Of a DNA stretch of 64,000 bases, positions 10,800 through 24,039 are shown in pieces (the first letter of the stretch is position 1; each line of letters starts with the position of its first letter). The stretch is taken from positions 15,836,464-15,900,463 of the forward strand of contig NC_039511.1 of NCBI RefSeq assembly GCF_003672135.1, written 5' to 3'. The position numbers and the translations under genes are program-made. The notes under the pieces are model-generated. The model was not told where the DNA came from, did no database searches, and saw nothing but the letters and a program-made list of their open reading frames with translations. Source of the DNA: Ooceraea biroi. Taxonomy: Eukaryota; Arthropoda; Insecta; Hymenoptera; Formicidae.

Positions 10800-13700
10800 C
10801 TTTCCACTGAATATTAATCATGGAATAGCGTTGTTCTCATCGAAGCTATCGATACGCTCGAATGTATCCGCCGTATTTTTATTATACGTACAAAATATTT
10901 TGCGCTGCGAGTTCCTCACAAAAATACGCAAAGCTCGGTGAAAACGCGCGCGCTCGTTGCACTCGTTAACAACGCTACCGTTCGTTAGAGCCCCGTTAAT
11001 TACCCGCGAAAATAGATCGCACGGCGGAACATGCGCGGAGCACACACGAAAGTAGTGAACTTTCTGATCGAGAGACCCACCCCTTCATCAGGGGCGTGCG
11101 GTAACGTTTTTCTCCAATCTGCGTTCCATCTCTTACTTCGTCCGTAATCGCTATCGCCGTAACAACTGTTACGATTCGCAAATCCGCCGTCCCTCGGTCA
11201 CGAACCATTTACTCGCACATTTCGTTAGAGCAGTTTCGGCTAATTAATGCCCGCCGCGAGCGAATTCGCGAATCGTTCTCGATTCGAAAGACGCGCGATG
11301 GAAGACACAAGTGCAAAGACCAAGAAACCCGGACGGATCACCCCGAAATCGGTATCGGCGATTGACGGTACTCGCCTGTTTCATCACGAGACGAATGCGA
11401 AATCGACGAGTCGGTCTCTCGAGGGTCGAAAGGGTCGCCTTACGGGCGGCTTGTGCCGGACTAAATTAACCATGAATGGCCAATTAACCTGGAGACTGTG
11501 CCAACTAACCGCCATGGCCGCCTTCGGTCTCTAGCCAGAATTGATCGCCGACATACCCGCTTAATCGTTACCGATTGCATAAGAAATGCTGATCGCGTCC
11601 GCATTTCGAAAAATATGTTCGTGCGAATGGCAACTGATGCTCGATTTCTGGCGATTTCTGGCGAGCGGACTATTCTTTCTTCCTTTCGGGAGTCCATTTG
11701 CATTCTATAAAGCGAGAAAATGTTACTCGATTTTTTCTGCGTTATGAAAATGAAAGAAGCGATCATTATTCTTGAACGTTATACATACTTAACAATATTT
11801 AGTATCGCTCTGTTTGTTTCTTCAATAATTGAAACATATACCTGCTTTATTCTATTTTTTCTAGACATAAAAGAAAACATAGTTGTAACATAATAAAAAT
11901 ATATTTAGTTATTGTGTTAATATATAATTATTTATAATATTTGGGCAATTATGATTTTCTTTACATATTTTAATACTATACTGTTTAATAAAACAAATAT
12001 GCAATATTATATCGCATCAATCGAATTTGAAAAGCGACAACCTTAAAGTACCACGTATGCGTTCCTTGTTTACTTTTCGCTTTTAAATCGGATGAGAATT
12101 TTCAGTCGATTATTTTCGTTCGTTGCGCGGGACGATACACACGCGGGGTTTGAGAAAAGCAGCAACCCCTGATACCCCACACCCTGGGATTCCCGCTCCG
12201 AACCGTCTTCCTACGAGGTGGGGGAGGGTGCCGTTCCACGCGATGGTACATTTTTAATTACTTACACCCACGCAGCTGCATCGCGCGATGACTATAAATC
12301 AAGCGGAGCGCCGCCCAGCAAAGTAATTACAGCTTGAATTTTAGATAATGTTGCCGCAAGCACGGCTCACCCGCCCGCCCACTCCGCCGAACTACCCGCC
12401 TTTCGTTCAACCAACCCCTGATCTACCGTAAATAGATCGTCGCTGCTCCGGATTTTTGTTAATCCGCAGTTTTCGATCGCGAGCGATAAATTCGTAAAGC
12501 GTACGCGTAAATCGCTCGTATGATCAAATTCCTTTCCTCGCAAAAACTGCCAAATGTCGGCACGTAATGATTACTTAACATGAAAAGCATCATACGTTGT
12601 TCAATAATAGAAATTTCTCAGTTTTATTCGAGCACATCTCACTTAATTGTACTTTTAATTAATTTACAATGGCGGATGGTATATAATAACGATCGAATTG
12701 ACATATATTCCGCCGTTGATCAACGTAGCGCGATCGTGTAAATTTGCGTTGTTAAACTTCGATACTTGAATCTGAAACTTTATTTCGAGCTAATTTTGAG
12801 ACTCGCAGCATCGGAGGACAGGGGTAGCTCTAACTTCGTGGCTAAGCGTAGGAGTCGGGAAGCGACGTCGGAATTGTTTACATAATTATGCGCCAATTAA
12901 GAGAGCGGGCTACGGGAGGCAAGGAGAGGAAGAGAGAAAACGCGAACGGAGGATCGGTGCCGAGTGGCTGATGAGGGCAACAGCCATCTCGATTCCCGCG
13001 CAATTAAGGTGCGGTTGAGAAAACCTAAAAAAAGGCTCGCTAGGAAAGAGTGGAATTTAATTAGGAACTCTTGCGCTCTCTTGTGTTGCCAGGCAGCCAT
13101 GAAGAAGCGAAACAGCGCGTACGAAGCGAATACGTAGGAGATCGAGAGAAAGAGCGTTGCAGAGCAGAAATTATTGAGCCGAATAATTCAAGAGATAGAG
13201 AAAGAGATTTCTCCGTTGCGCGCTCTCTCTCTCTCTTTCTCTATCGAGAAACGATGCCAAGAGATGGGGGAGAGAGTGGTGGAGCGAAGAGAGAAAACAC
13301 GAGCAGTAGGGTATCGTCAGCGAAGACATAACAATCAGGAATATGATAACACGCGGGACGCGGATGCTTACCTTCACCTCAGAACCTCCGCGAGGATGCC
13401 AAGGAGCCGAAGAAGATGACGGCGGGGCAAGCAGAGCGAGATGAAAGATGATGAGTGAAGGAGCCGTGGCAGGGGTAGGGGCTGCTTAATTAGAGCCAGA
13501 CTTCCGTAGGATGCTTGAGGCTTCCCCGCGCTCTAAAGTTCTATCTTCCCACAGTTTATCCGCGTAAAGTGGCTATCTCGAAATTACCCTCAAAATTATA
13601 TCGAATTTCGGACCCGATCCTGCTCGGTCCCCGTTATACCTCGCGCGAATGTCTAGAGTATCGACAACTTTAAAGTCATCCGAATCCATCAAAAGCGACG

Positions 13701-16160
13701 GGTGATTCGACGCGACGGAAAAGATAATCGATTACATTACACAGAGACGCAAGACGGATGACGCACGAAGAACATCCTGAGCCATCCTTTAATCTTCTGG
13801 TACCAGTACAAACTCTCCATAGAGTCTACTTGAGCGCACAAGTTTCATATTTTCCAGATAAACGTTCACTTAATAAACAAATATTTTCGTTACTTCAAGA
13901 AACTCAAGTTTTCTGAGATAATATAAAATTGTTCCTGAAGAAGAGTTGCCTTCTTTCAAATTTAAACAATTTTTATGCAAACAAATATATTTGAAAAATT
14001 AACGCGTACACGCGAGACTCTTGCACTTATATGTAAATCGAGCTCTAAGGAATGTCGCATTATTTTTTGGCGACTTCTTCGAGGCGTCGCTTCCTTCTCT
14101 GGAGTATTTCGCACGAGCAACAACCACGACGGAGGGCCGATGTTTACTTTATCCTCACTAATCACGGGACGTATTTGCGTTTTATAATCCTTGGTCGGCT
14201 AAGAGGGTAAAATCTGAAAGCTTAGTGGAATCTCCTTTCGGTCGGATGAGTAATCCTCGCCCCAGCCCACGACTGCCGCAGCGCTCCTCATCCTCCGTCT
14301 AAGAGTCGTCTGAGAGCGGAGCGTCTTCGTGTAACGCCAAAGAAGAGAGAGTCCATGTCGCTAACTTAATGATTCACTTTATCTCATAATACAGTCGCGC
14401 GTTCCCGAATATTCGCGATGATGGACACGCGACGTCAAGAGATATTCGGAACTTGTGAGAAATCTCGAGTTTACAAAGTACTTCTAATCCGACTCTGATT
14501 TTAAGTATCAAATTACTCATCGAAAAAATCTGAAAAATCTTTTAAGCACGCAGAGTTCAGTTCGTAACGTGACGCACAGTTGCACTATTATTTTAACGTG
14601 ATTCATAATTTGCTGATAATCGTATCAGCGACAATCAGCGAATCACAATTCAACATTTGCAGCTCGGCATAGATTCATAACCGCCACCGATAGGCTGAAT
14701 TTTGGAGACGGTAGATCGGGACATAAATTGTGCATCACGAAGAGTGGTTTTCAAAGAACGAGCAAGGGTGCACACGCAGATCGAATAATTGATAGGTGTA
14801 TCGTCTGGTTGCAGGAAACTCGCAGGTCTGTGTTATCGATAATTCACTCGACTTGACCGTCCTCACTCGAACAACGGGTACCACCCTCCGGTCCTGCCTC
14901 CTTCGCCCTATTTATATGATTAATGGCTTTATAATGACCATGCAAGCTTGCGATTCCCGGCGCAGGACAGAGTAACCCTATCTCGCCGGGAGCAGCGTTC
15001 ACGCGAAAGAATATTTGCCGTCTTGCCGAAGGGCGCCCGCAAAAGTGTATAATCGTCGTAATAATACCGTTTCTGACCTCGATTTCGATGAATACTGCAA
15101 AATACTGCATTGTCCGCGCTATTCAACCGCGATACCTTCAAAAGCATGATCCTCTGCTGTAGCAGAGCTGAGCTCTTTGTATCGCCGATTACCACTTGGC
15201 TTCGTACTATTACACGCATTAGCGTCACGATTTTTATCAAAGAGACAGTATTATTGAACAATTACACGGACGAAATTGTCTTTGAAGCGTCCCAGTAAAA
15301 AGCACTAATAAAAAAAAGTAAAAAACATGTCCTCTATAAACTATTAAAATTTGATAGGATTCCTATTTGTGATCATTGACAATTGTGGTCATCATCCGTG
15401 CGTTTGAAAAATATAAAAATATGTTTTTGATTAAATTGAATCGAATTGGAATAGCCGGACTCTGTCGTTGATCTCCACTGAATTTCCGACGGCGAGCGAG
15501 GAAAGGATAATCACGATCGATCGGTGTAAAATTTCTTGGGGGTGTCGGGGCGGCATCGGAATTGCGCTCCAGGTGAAATCGAGCTATCGAATCGACATCC
15601 GTCATGCGAACGTGTCAGACCCTATACGTGTTCTCCTAGCGGTAACTCTAGCCACTCGACGGTAATTCTCTGGCTGGCATGCGACCGCCACTCGAACGAC
15701 ACGACATCACACCGAGCGTCGCGCCATTTTTCCCCATTTTTCAGACTCCCCTCGCGAGACCAGCATGTGCACGAACAGAACGCGCCGCAGACGTGAAGCC
15801 CTTTTAAATGTCCGTGGACCTGGTACGCGGCAACAAAATATAAAATTAATTGCAGGTCTTGGAGCGGGAACACGCTAAGGCGCTCGAAGGAAACCTGTAA
15901 GAGGGCTCCTTGCTTTGTACACGTACGTGTATCCTGGTGCACTCGATTATAGTCGGAATGAACCATTCCGGAATTTTACAAGGCATGTGCGATACAGTGG
16001 CTTTAATCGTATCCGCAATGAGTTATTATATTTCTTAGTTGCTTAAGTTCAAAACGCGTGCTCTTAAATTTATCGTGCTCCTGTATCAAACTTCGTAATT
16101 GGCTTAATTAATAGGGATTTGCAAATTTTAGAAATTAGCAATTTTATATATTTTTTATAT
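10800..16160. other. Non-coding stretch, no gene recognised
   Basis: An AT-rich island covers about 11760-12060. The piece 12240-12360 has homeodomain-type cores (TAATTA, TAATTAC) close to an E-box-like CAGCTG, in a style common in developmental enhancers, though this is only suggestive. A GA-rich stretch lies at 13130-13310. A pyrimidine-rich splice-acceptor-like site ends at 15743 (CCATTTTTCAG), but its downstream frame is short. No RNA gene was recognised. Confidence 0.5.
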
Positions 16161-16166
16161 ATCTAT

Positions 16167-16185
16167 TATATATATATATATATAT
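16167..16185. repeat. TA dinucleotide microsatellite
   Basis: Nineteen bases of alternating T and A within the AT-rich island at about 16080-16220. Confidence 0.9.
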
Positions 16186-16904
16186 GTATGTACTCTATTT
16201 TGATTTGATACTTACAATATTAAACTCGATGAGATACCAAGAACGATGAAATTCGATAATATTCGACTGTCTCTGATCTTTGAAAGTCGTCTCAACTGTC
16301 TATATCCGCAAGTACCACTGTCGAAGAATTAATGCATCTCAAATTATAATCAAAATCACTGCAATTACAACGTGCAGCCCGGAAACTCGCGCGTTCTAAT
16401 CATCATGAGCACTGTATGGACACGTAAGCGAGTCGCGCGCGGAATTGTCGAACGCATACGACACGTAAGCCAAAACAAAGCGTGCCAAGGTTTAAAACAC
16501 ACTGATCGCGATATACGACGACGGGTGAGCGTCGGTGCGACGACGCAAACCTACGTCCGTCTTGACGAGCCACGTGGCCGAGACGTAGAACCGGCCGTGT
16601 CAAGCTTGGCGTAAAAGTGACAGACAGACGTATATGTATATATATAGAGAGAGAAAGAGTGATATCCGCAACCCTCCACACGACGTAGAAATTCTACATA
16701 CGCCTAGGCTAGGTAAAGGCATAGCCCGACCGGGCTACGTGGCTTACAAGCACGTGGGAAAAAGCGCGTGCGAAACAAGCGTCGGCCGGCCGGCAGCCTC
16801 TACAGGGACCGCGTGCATAATGCATGGCCGGGCGTATGCGCTCCCGTAGTGCGCCGTTCTACCCGACAAAATAACACACATTTGCGACTAATTTTCCGAA
16901 CGAT

Positions 16905-16940
16905 CGTCATCGTCGTTGTAGTCGTCGTCGTCGTAGTCGA
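16905..16940 (+). repeat. GTC/CGT trinucleotide-rich repeat
   Basis: Imperfect GTC units with a perfect core, GTCGTCGTCGTCGT, at 16921-16934. Read forward it gives valine runs and on the minus strand aspartate runs, in short unsupported frames (16768-17016 plus, 16888-17214 minus). Confidence 0.85.
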
Positions 16941-18283
16941 AGGAGTGAGTGGATGCGGAAAAGCTTCGCCGACGACGCTGTCGTCGCGACACGCCCCGGT
17001 GCTCCGCAACCTCTGACCCTCGTCTATCCTCCTTTCCGTGCCTCCTTCGCCTGAGTGACGATCGAATGCCGAGCTTAGCGTCGCGTGTATTGGTAAAAAC
17101 GTACGACGGAAGTGCGCGACTATAAGATTTCGTTTCTCGAAGAAAGCGATGCGTCTCCGATGCGCGCTGCGCGGCCCGAAACACTGCCGCTATTTTAACA
17201 TTCGACAGTAACAAAGAATATTAATATTGTTGTTGGTGATTTTCAAAGTTCGCCTGCGTCTAATCTTGGACGCGATTGCAACGAGGCAAAGGGTAAAGGT
17301 CTTTGTTGCAGTAGGCAGTTGAAAGTAGGCAGCTCGGAATGATCATGATGCAATCGTGGCGACTTGGACGCATTACTTTCCCCCGTAGTTTCGTTTCGAA
17401 ACCATTGACGGGCATCCCTTTGCAACTCGCCGAGGAAATCCCGCCGGTTGAATGAACGACGTTGGGCCATAAGCTGCTATTTCCTTGACCCGCTTCCTTA
17501 TTAATATTTCTGTGAGGTTTATACACACGTAGGAATCGCGCTAATGTGCGCGTATACGAAGTTAAAGTGAATGCACTACATCATAATATTAGGGGTGCTT
17601 CCGTAGAAACTCAAATCGAAGCAATAGAGAAGAAGAATAGGGGTATGTAGCTTTAACACTGAAATTCGTTATGTGCAAGCGCGCCCGCAATGCAACATTT
17701 ATAACATATTTATGTCGTCGCCACAGTGTACTACTCAAATACAGCATCTATAGATAAGGAAATAGAACTAAATTGGTAACATAACTAGAGAAGGACACGA
17801 CTACCTACGCAAAAGAGAGAAACACCTTGCGGGCATCTTTCGAACGGCGTTACATTCAACTGTTTTTCTATTCTAATGATGATATGAACTTTGCATATAT
17901 CTATAATACGTACACCTGTGATAACGCAAGTGCAAAGCACCGACTCATACCTTAAACAAGGAAAGTAAATTTTCGTCAATGCTCCAAAAGTAGTAGATAG
18001 GTGGTGCAAGAAAAACCAAATACACTTATGATCTTTACGACAACGACACGCGGAATGGAAATTCAATGGCAAACCGTGCTCGAAAGTCAAATAATTAATG
18101 CGGCGCGCGATATTTTCACTGCACTCGGGGACGGAGTCGCGCAGGGGCGAAAACCGCGATAAATTGGAGAGCTCGAGGAGCGTGACGCTTTTTAAAGCCC
18201 ATGATTTTCTGGCGAAAGCTCGCGTTTCAGGCGGCGCGGAAGGGGCGAGTCGGGGCGTGCGCTCCGTTTAGCTGCAACCCGGC
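16941..18283. other. Non-coding stretch, no gene recognised
   Basis: Short frames on both strands without motifs. 18120-18283 is GC- and CpG-rich. Confidence 0.55.
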
Positions 18284-18304
18284 AATTACCTGTAGGGCAT
18301 AATT
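18284..18304. promoter_or_regulatory. 21-bp element, first of a near-identical pair
   Basis: AATTACC-TGTA-GGGCATAATT. The same element with three substitutions in the central four bases (CGAC) is at 19434-19454. Its ends form an imperfect dyad (AATTA ... TAATT). A pair this similar 1150 bases apart in unique-looking DNA suggests a protein-binding site, but no factor is identified. On the minus strand the centre also reads CTACAG|GTAATT, a splice-donor-like string. Confidence 0.35.
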
Positions 18305-19160
18305 GTCATCCCTTACGTTTTCCAGGACGGCGTCCCCTTCGTCCCACCCCACCCGCCCGCCCCTGAACGATTGCCCGCGTGTTCACCCCCGTGGCCACGG
18401 TTACTCCGAGATGGGGGGCGTCGGGTCACGCGAGGCCGTGCCTGTCGCAGGAGTCCACGCGACGCGGAGAGCCACGCGATGCCGAAACAACACCGACTTA
18501 CCTTACCTGTATCAGATTTCTAATTACTAATTTACTCCCAACCCGAGACTCTCTCTCTCTTTCTCTCTCTTGGCCTCTATGCGCTGCTTTACAACAAGAC
18601 CACTTTCGTGCTTCTTAAAAGCGAGCCGGTATATCGACGTCGCCTGGCGCGAGGTCGATTACGATCAGAGCCCAATCGGGGTTTCGGGATCTTCGATCGA
18701 TAAAACGTACACTCTCGCGGCCTTTCACGGTCTCGCGCGATCGAAGCGATTGTTTAAATCTTCAATTTCGAATCTGTTCTCCCATTCTGATCTGCGACAA
18801 AAATCTCGGGAGAACGAGATTGATTGAGGTAGTTGATGACATCAGAGTTGCATTGTAATAAATTCTTCAGAAATGTATTATATTTAAAAATTAAAAGAAC
18901 GATTTATTCATCCTATTTATCTACTTGATACTATATAACGCAGATTTATGTACGATAAAATTCAGACAATGCTAGAACACTCCTATAGTACGAAAACACA
19001 AATTGCGGGATTAGTCACAGCTCATCGATTGCAATCGAATCTCGCGAGCAACTTGAAACACATTGAAAGCAAGCACACGTAAATTACTATTGTCGTAACT
19101 GTAAAGGTTTCGTTCGTATAGAACGAGCTGATCGGAGAAGCACAGAAGGTCGATCGACTT
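18305..19160. other. Non-coding stretch with minus-strand donor-like site
   Basis: On the minus strand, ATACAG|GTAAGGTAAGT has its junction after base 18507 and contains two overlapping near-consensus donors. The minus frame leading into it stays open from about 18618, through a GA-rich arginine/glutamate stretch, but has no ATG and no clear acceptor. On the plus strand, TACGTTTTCCAG ends at 18325 and resembles an acceptor with about 70 open codons beyond it. Neither is strong enough to call an exon. Confidence 0.35.
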
Positions 19161-19162
19161 AC

Positions 19163-19240
19163 CGCCCGCCGACAGAAAGACGCTCGGGACTCGTAACTGT
19201 TCTGGCTAATGCAACTCTGCCGAAGCGGCGTGCTATTTAC
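19163..19240 (-). CDS. Candidate cassette exon, 78 nt, phase 0
   Basis: On the minus strand a run of eight T followed by CTGATTGCAG makes a strong-looking acceptor ending at 19241. 78 bases later GCG|GTAAGT makes a near-consensus donor (GT at 19162-19161). Of the three frames only one is open across the whole piece, and it enters and leaves in phase 0: 26 codons including SQNSYESRASFCRR, with two cysteines. A phase-0, 78-base exon could be skipped without shifting the frame. The product is not recognised. If unspliced, the frame runs on to 19022 through a hydrophobic stretch. Against it: the acceptor is followed by GTAAAT, so the same spot also resembles a donor, and splice-like pairs of this quality do occur by chance in 64 kb. 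Confidence 0.3.
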
Positions 19241-19433
19241 CTGCAATCAGAAAAAAAACGGACACAATAACAAGAGATCAATCATGGGGAAGAAAGCTTC
19301 ATCAAATTTCGAGAATTTCGGTGCACGGTGGGCACGATGAAGGAACGTGTCGAGGAGCAGAGCAAGCGAACGAAGGCAAACGTAATCGCGAGAATTAATT
19401 ATTCCCACGCACGAATGTCATGTGCCTCCTTGT

Positions 19434-19454
19434 AATTACCCGACGGGCATAATT
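19434..19454. promoter_or_regulatory. 21-bp element, second of a near-identical pair
   Basis: AATTACC-CGAC-GGGCATAATT, matching 18 of 21 bases of the element at 18284-18304 in the same orientation. The two lie on either side of the candidate minus-strand exon at 19163-19240. The binding factor is unknown. Confidence 0.35.
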
Positions 19455-22400
19455 TAAGGCGAGCCGAGTTGTTAACAATATCGTTCGCGTCCGGGAGTTC
19501 GTCTTGGTGGTGAAGACCCCCTAACGGAAAGGGGTTGGCGAAGCAAGAGGAGGAAGAGGAGGAGGCGGTGCGAAGGGGAGAGGACGGCTGTAACGTTTAG
19601 TTCTGTCAAAGGACGTGATTCATAACCGCGCGGCGACACCGGCAATAGCCGTAACACCCGCGGGGCGGTCCAACGATATATTACCTTTATAAATTAACGC
19701 GCGGAACTTTCGCAGTTGACTCGCAGTAATCATTAATTTCGGGTATTATCGTAAACATGCAGCGCGCGATAGCGAGCGCCGGGACGCAGCGCTAAAACGG
19801 AAGCGGCACGCCGGCCAGCGCGCTTCCGGATGACACCTCCTCGGCGACCTCATTCTCGAGACTGCACAAGGGCTAATTTGCATCCCCGAGGTCACAGTGT
19901 CATCTCATGGTGGTTACACGGTGTCGGTGTTCCGCGTTGGGCTTTTTTACGCGGCTTATCGTCCGGGACGATTAAGTCCTCGATTAAGTTCGTTTCTCAC
20001 GCGTGATTATACGCAATGAAATTTAAACGAGCGTATCGTGACCGGCGACGAGAATCACCCTTTTTCGTTAGGCGCGCGTAATCCTCGAGCGGGCGCACGT
20101 CGTATCCCACTTAATCTCAATCTCATAATGCGCTCCGCCACTTCGGTGTACCGCGTATTCGCTGCGTGTTACCATCCCGTGCCTCGTAACTCAGCCTCTG
20201 CTCGCGATCTCTTGGCTTTGAGGCCATACCGCCATACGCGCGCGCGCGCGGTACGGTTATAACATTTACTTACTGCCGTTTAACCACTTATCACGTCGGA
20301 TCTTGGGACCCGCGGCTTCTGCATCGCGCCCAAAGGCAGATTCGTAGAGTACAGAGGGATCGAGAAGCAGGTTTACGAGAAAGCGGGAGCAAGAAAGAGA
20401 GAAGAAGTGAGAAAGAGAGAGAGAGAAAGCATGCTAGAGAACGTGAAGGGATGAAGTCAACGGAGTGCTGGCTGAAGGGAGAGAGGGCGATACTACGCGC
20501 GTATCCATTACGCTAAGCGCGTGGAAACGTTTACGTGAACGTGTGTAAGCGTACATATCCGTCGTTATCCGCCACGCTTCATCCACCGGCTTCATCCCCA
20601 CGACGCGGCTGATCGTGATTACGCTCGCATGCTTCAAGGACATATCTGCCGGATATCAACTCTCGACTACTCCTCGACCTGCCTAAACGCTTTGCACCCC
20701 GCCGTATATATCCCCGTCCCGATGCCCAGCCAACCCTCCGACCCGGCAATCTTGCCTTTGCAGCCGCCGCCGCTGCGTGCTGGATATTTACCGATTCCAA
20801 TTGGTTTCGTGATTGCGTCTAAGCGCTCGCGGTAGCCGCTGCTGAGCTAGACGAATGGATAGATACGCGATTCTAAACGCCAACGATGTATAGGATAATC
20901 CTGGCTGGCTGGTTGTTACAAAGCCCGGTAAAGGACGATGAAGAGAAATGCACTTCGCTGACGAGTGAACTGCTCCCGTTAACGCACGCGGCGGTAAAGT
21001 AATTCGTAACACGACGTTGAAGGAAAGGCGTCGGAACGATATTGTGAAACTTTTAATTGATCGACAAATGGGAGCTACTATCAGGTGGTGTACCGATTTT
21101 CTATCGTCTGATATAATTAAAGCAACTTTTTAATACGACGCAATTAGCGGTATATGCAAGCAGTGATCAATAAGTGTGCCGATAATTACAACAAGCACAT
21201 TTCCGCACCACGTTACTGTTATTAATTTTAAATATACGTTAAATTGTCATATAACTGTTTCCTATATACAATGTTTTTAATATGTATAATATCTATATTT
21301 CTTATATAAATTAATGCAAAGGGCTTGAATCATTTCTACGCACCCTTGCGATTTTTCAAAGAACTTGAAATTGTGATTAATAAATGATGAAATTGTTGCC
21401 TCCACGTCATTATAAATTTTGATAGATGAGTAAGACGCACGGATATAGGAAAAGGTTGCAGCTTATAGGCAAATATGCCGAAGGGTCTTTCTGGTTAGCT
21501 CTGATGTGGTCTGCAGTCTCGGCTTAATAACCCTCGACCTCGTCAAACAAACGCTTCTAACCGGCCTCTTTGCCTCTGGCAGTGAGAATTCTCAATGATA
21601 ATGCGAGGCGGAGAAAACACCAAGACAGAAAATATTACGAGGACATCTCTTGTACTTGAAGAATTAAAAAATGTTATGCAATGCTTCACATTTATATTTT
21701 AGGACAGATTTTAACGGAAACTCAATGAAACGAAACTTGCGGCGAGTTTGTTTAAACAGACAAAGTGAATGCAAAGAAATCAGAAAAAATCTCGGTTCAT
21801 AACAACGATTCGTCTAGATGTTTTCCATGTTTACCCTATATTCTGTAAATTACAGTTTTCACAAATTTTGCACTTAATGCAAGGCTGTCAAATGCAACTT
21901 TCATAGATTCCTCAAATTCTAGATATCACATATTCCAGATTATAGGAATTTTTAGATCCATAAATGATTGGAAAATTTCCTACAAAGGATTTTGAATTAT
22001 GCGTTAAGGGGTGAGAAAAATGTAAAATTCGTACGTGTCGAGAGGTGCTTTGATATCAAAAATTCAAGGAAAGTCACGAAGTAGCCGATTATATCGTTGC
22101 GCCGCCCTCGTGTGTACGAGCGATGCAAGAGGAACCATGAAGAGGGGAAGCGCGGTGAGTGGCTCATCGACTGGTACAGACTAGTACCGATATTACCCTG
22201 CACCCTGCACAGTAAGGGAGCAAGGAAGCGAGAAAGAGAGAGAAAGAGAGGAGGCAGCCGAGAGAGTGAGATAGGAGTATGTAAGCTCGCAGGTATCCAC
22301 TTCCCTTCCGCGATCAATTAATTCCGGACACTAATGCTTTTCTAAAGACACACACCCAACCGGCTCACCACTCGGCCGATAACCAACTATTCCGAGAGAG

Positions 22401-23560
22401 CTGTCGGTCGGAACCATCGAATTGCACGTCACGCGATTCCTCCGCGATCGCAGTGCACTTTCCTCCGTCGGCTGGCAACTTCGATGCGACCCCCGAAAAG
22501 AATTCGGCGGTAACGTTTCTACTCGAGGGATGCATCGGGCGCAGATTTCAAGTCAACTAGTTTCCGATAATATGCGAAAACGCACAAAGTTCTGAAGAAC
22601 GCCTGGCACTTTCAGAAGCGTTAGTGACACATTTGGCACCCCCTTCGAATCTCGGCGTGTATCCGTTAAATTTCTGACTTTCGCAGTCGCGAAGTCTTCG
22701 TATACACCTCCCATCACGACCACCCCCATCCCGCCGTTGTTGGAAAATCGACGAAGGCTCCCAGTAATAGGCACCTATCTGCGGCGTTACTCCGCGTCTA
22801 CGAGTACGAGGCTGGCTCTCTCTCCGGAGTATTCTAATTGTGAGAGACAGTCCCAGGAAAATACTCGGCGGAAGTTTCCTGCAGCCTTGCTCCTCGAGCA
22901 TATCGCCGGTATTTCAATGTGCCACCAACACCAGCGTGCCCGACACCAACTCTTACCTTTCGGTAACACCTACGCCATTTCCCACCTAACCGGCGCCATC
23001 CAACGGCGCCTCCCCCCGGACTTCATTCCGCAAGCAAAATTAAGTACCTACGAGAGACGGTAAATACAGTCACCGGCGTACTTTCCGAGGTAGGTAAACT
23101 CGAGATTGGTCGCGTCCCACTTCGATGGGGAACCAGATGCGTGTTCCATGACATGCTTTCCTTGTTGGACTCGGGAGATGAGACTGATAGAGAGTTGGGG
23201 TGTATTTTAATAATTACGTTATACTCCCACGAGTGCAGCTTGATAATGCTTCAACGATCTACAAAATCGTAAGACGAAAATAAATTGCTGACGAAACTGG
23301 TCTGTTCAATGCGCGTGAAAATATGCAGATCAAAGACTATTAATTTTTATAGTTATTCAAAAGGTTTAAAAAGAACACATTGTGATTATAATTTATTCTC
23401 AAATTTCTAACAAATGTTCTGAGACTGTTTTCGATTGCCCATCATTTTCATTAGCTGCATTATTCCGGTCTTGCCAATTAATATTTTTCCGCCCTCGATA
23501 TCAGTTGCCGCGGGCTATTACGTGAATTATATATAAAAAATTTTTGGATGCATACATCAG
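19455..23560. other. Non-coding stretch, no gene recognised
   Basis: Contains an octamer ATTTGCAT at 19876-19883, an alternating CG run at 20236-20250 (a possible Z-DNA former), GA-rich text near 20390-20430 and 22225-22260, and an AT-rich island at about 21030-21420. A string AAGCGCG|GTGAGT near 22152 follows an ATG closely, but the piece is too short to judge. No RNA gene was seen. Confidence 0.5.
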
Positions 23561-23926
23561 CCACGTCAGTATAGCGATCTTTGAAAATGAGAAGAAGCGT
23601 CAACGAGGCTTTTGAGAAGTTCTCGAGAATGACGTTGATCCCTCTCCCGTTACCCGTTGCGACTGTCACTCACAATTAGCCGTCCCGAAGGATCTGCCAG
23701 CTAGGAAGAGAACGAGCCCTGGGAAAATAGAGGAGAACAAAATAAAGGGCGGGAAGGTAAGGTAGCAGGAGCGGAGGGAGGAAGCGACTACCGCTTGACG
23801 GCGCATCTTACATGACAGTCTTTGTATTAACTATCAGGTAACTTCTTCCTGTCAACCCTTTTGCGCCCCCGTCCCGTTGTTCCTGTGTCGAGAGCCTCTT
23901 CACTCCGACCATTCAGAACCGGAAGA

Positions 23927-23930
<4 letters not shown>

Positions 23931-23957
<27 letters not shown>
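23931..23957 (+). repeat. AG dinucleotide microsatellite
   Basis: Twenty-seven bases of perfect AG repeat. Confidence 0.95.
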
Positions 23958-24009
23958 ACAGGGAATAACGACGCGAAAGAAGAAGAGAGACGAGAAAAGA
24001 TAGAAGTGA

Positions 24010-24036
24010 ATTAGCACTGTCAAGACGAGTGCTAAT
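24010..24036. repeat. Inverted repeat, 9-bp stem with 9-nt loop
   Basis: ATTAGCACT at 24010-24018 and its exact reverse complement AGTGCTAAT at 24028-24036. It is too short for a microRNA precursor and its function is unknown. Confidence 0.7.
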
Positions 24037-24039
24037 CCT

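Noticed and set aside
13370..13485. Minus-strand frame ending at GTGAAG|GTAAGC with a hydrophobic head (LIIFHLALLA), as a signal-peptide exon.
   Set aside because: No ATG lies in the open stretch before the hydrophobic segment, and the segment arises from CT-rich text.
22417..22430. AATTGCAC as a miR-92-type seed.
   Set aside because: The bases beyond the seed do not match the family and no hairpin precursor surrounds it.
23615..23756. A plus frame of about 48 codons running into GGGAAG|GTAAGG, as a coding exon.
   Set aside because: No start codon or acceptor marks its left end and the sequence is close to a GA-rich patch. A donor alone is weak evidence.
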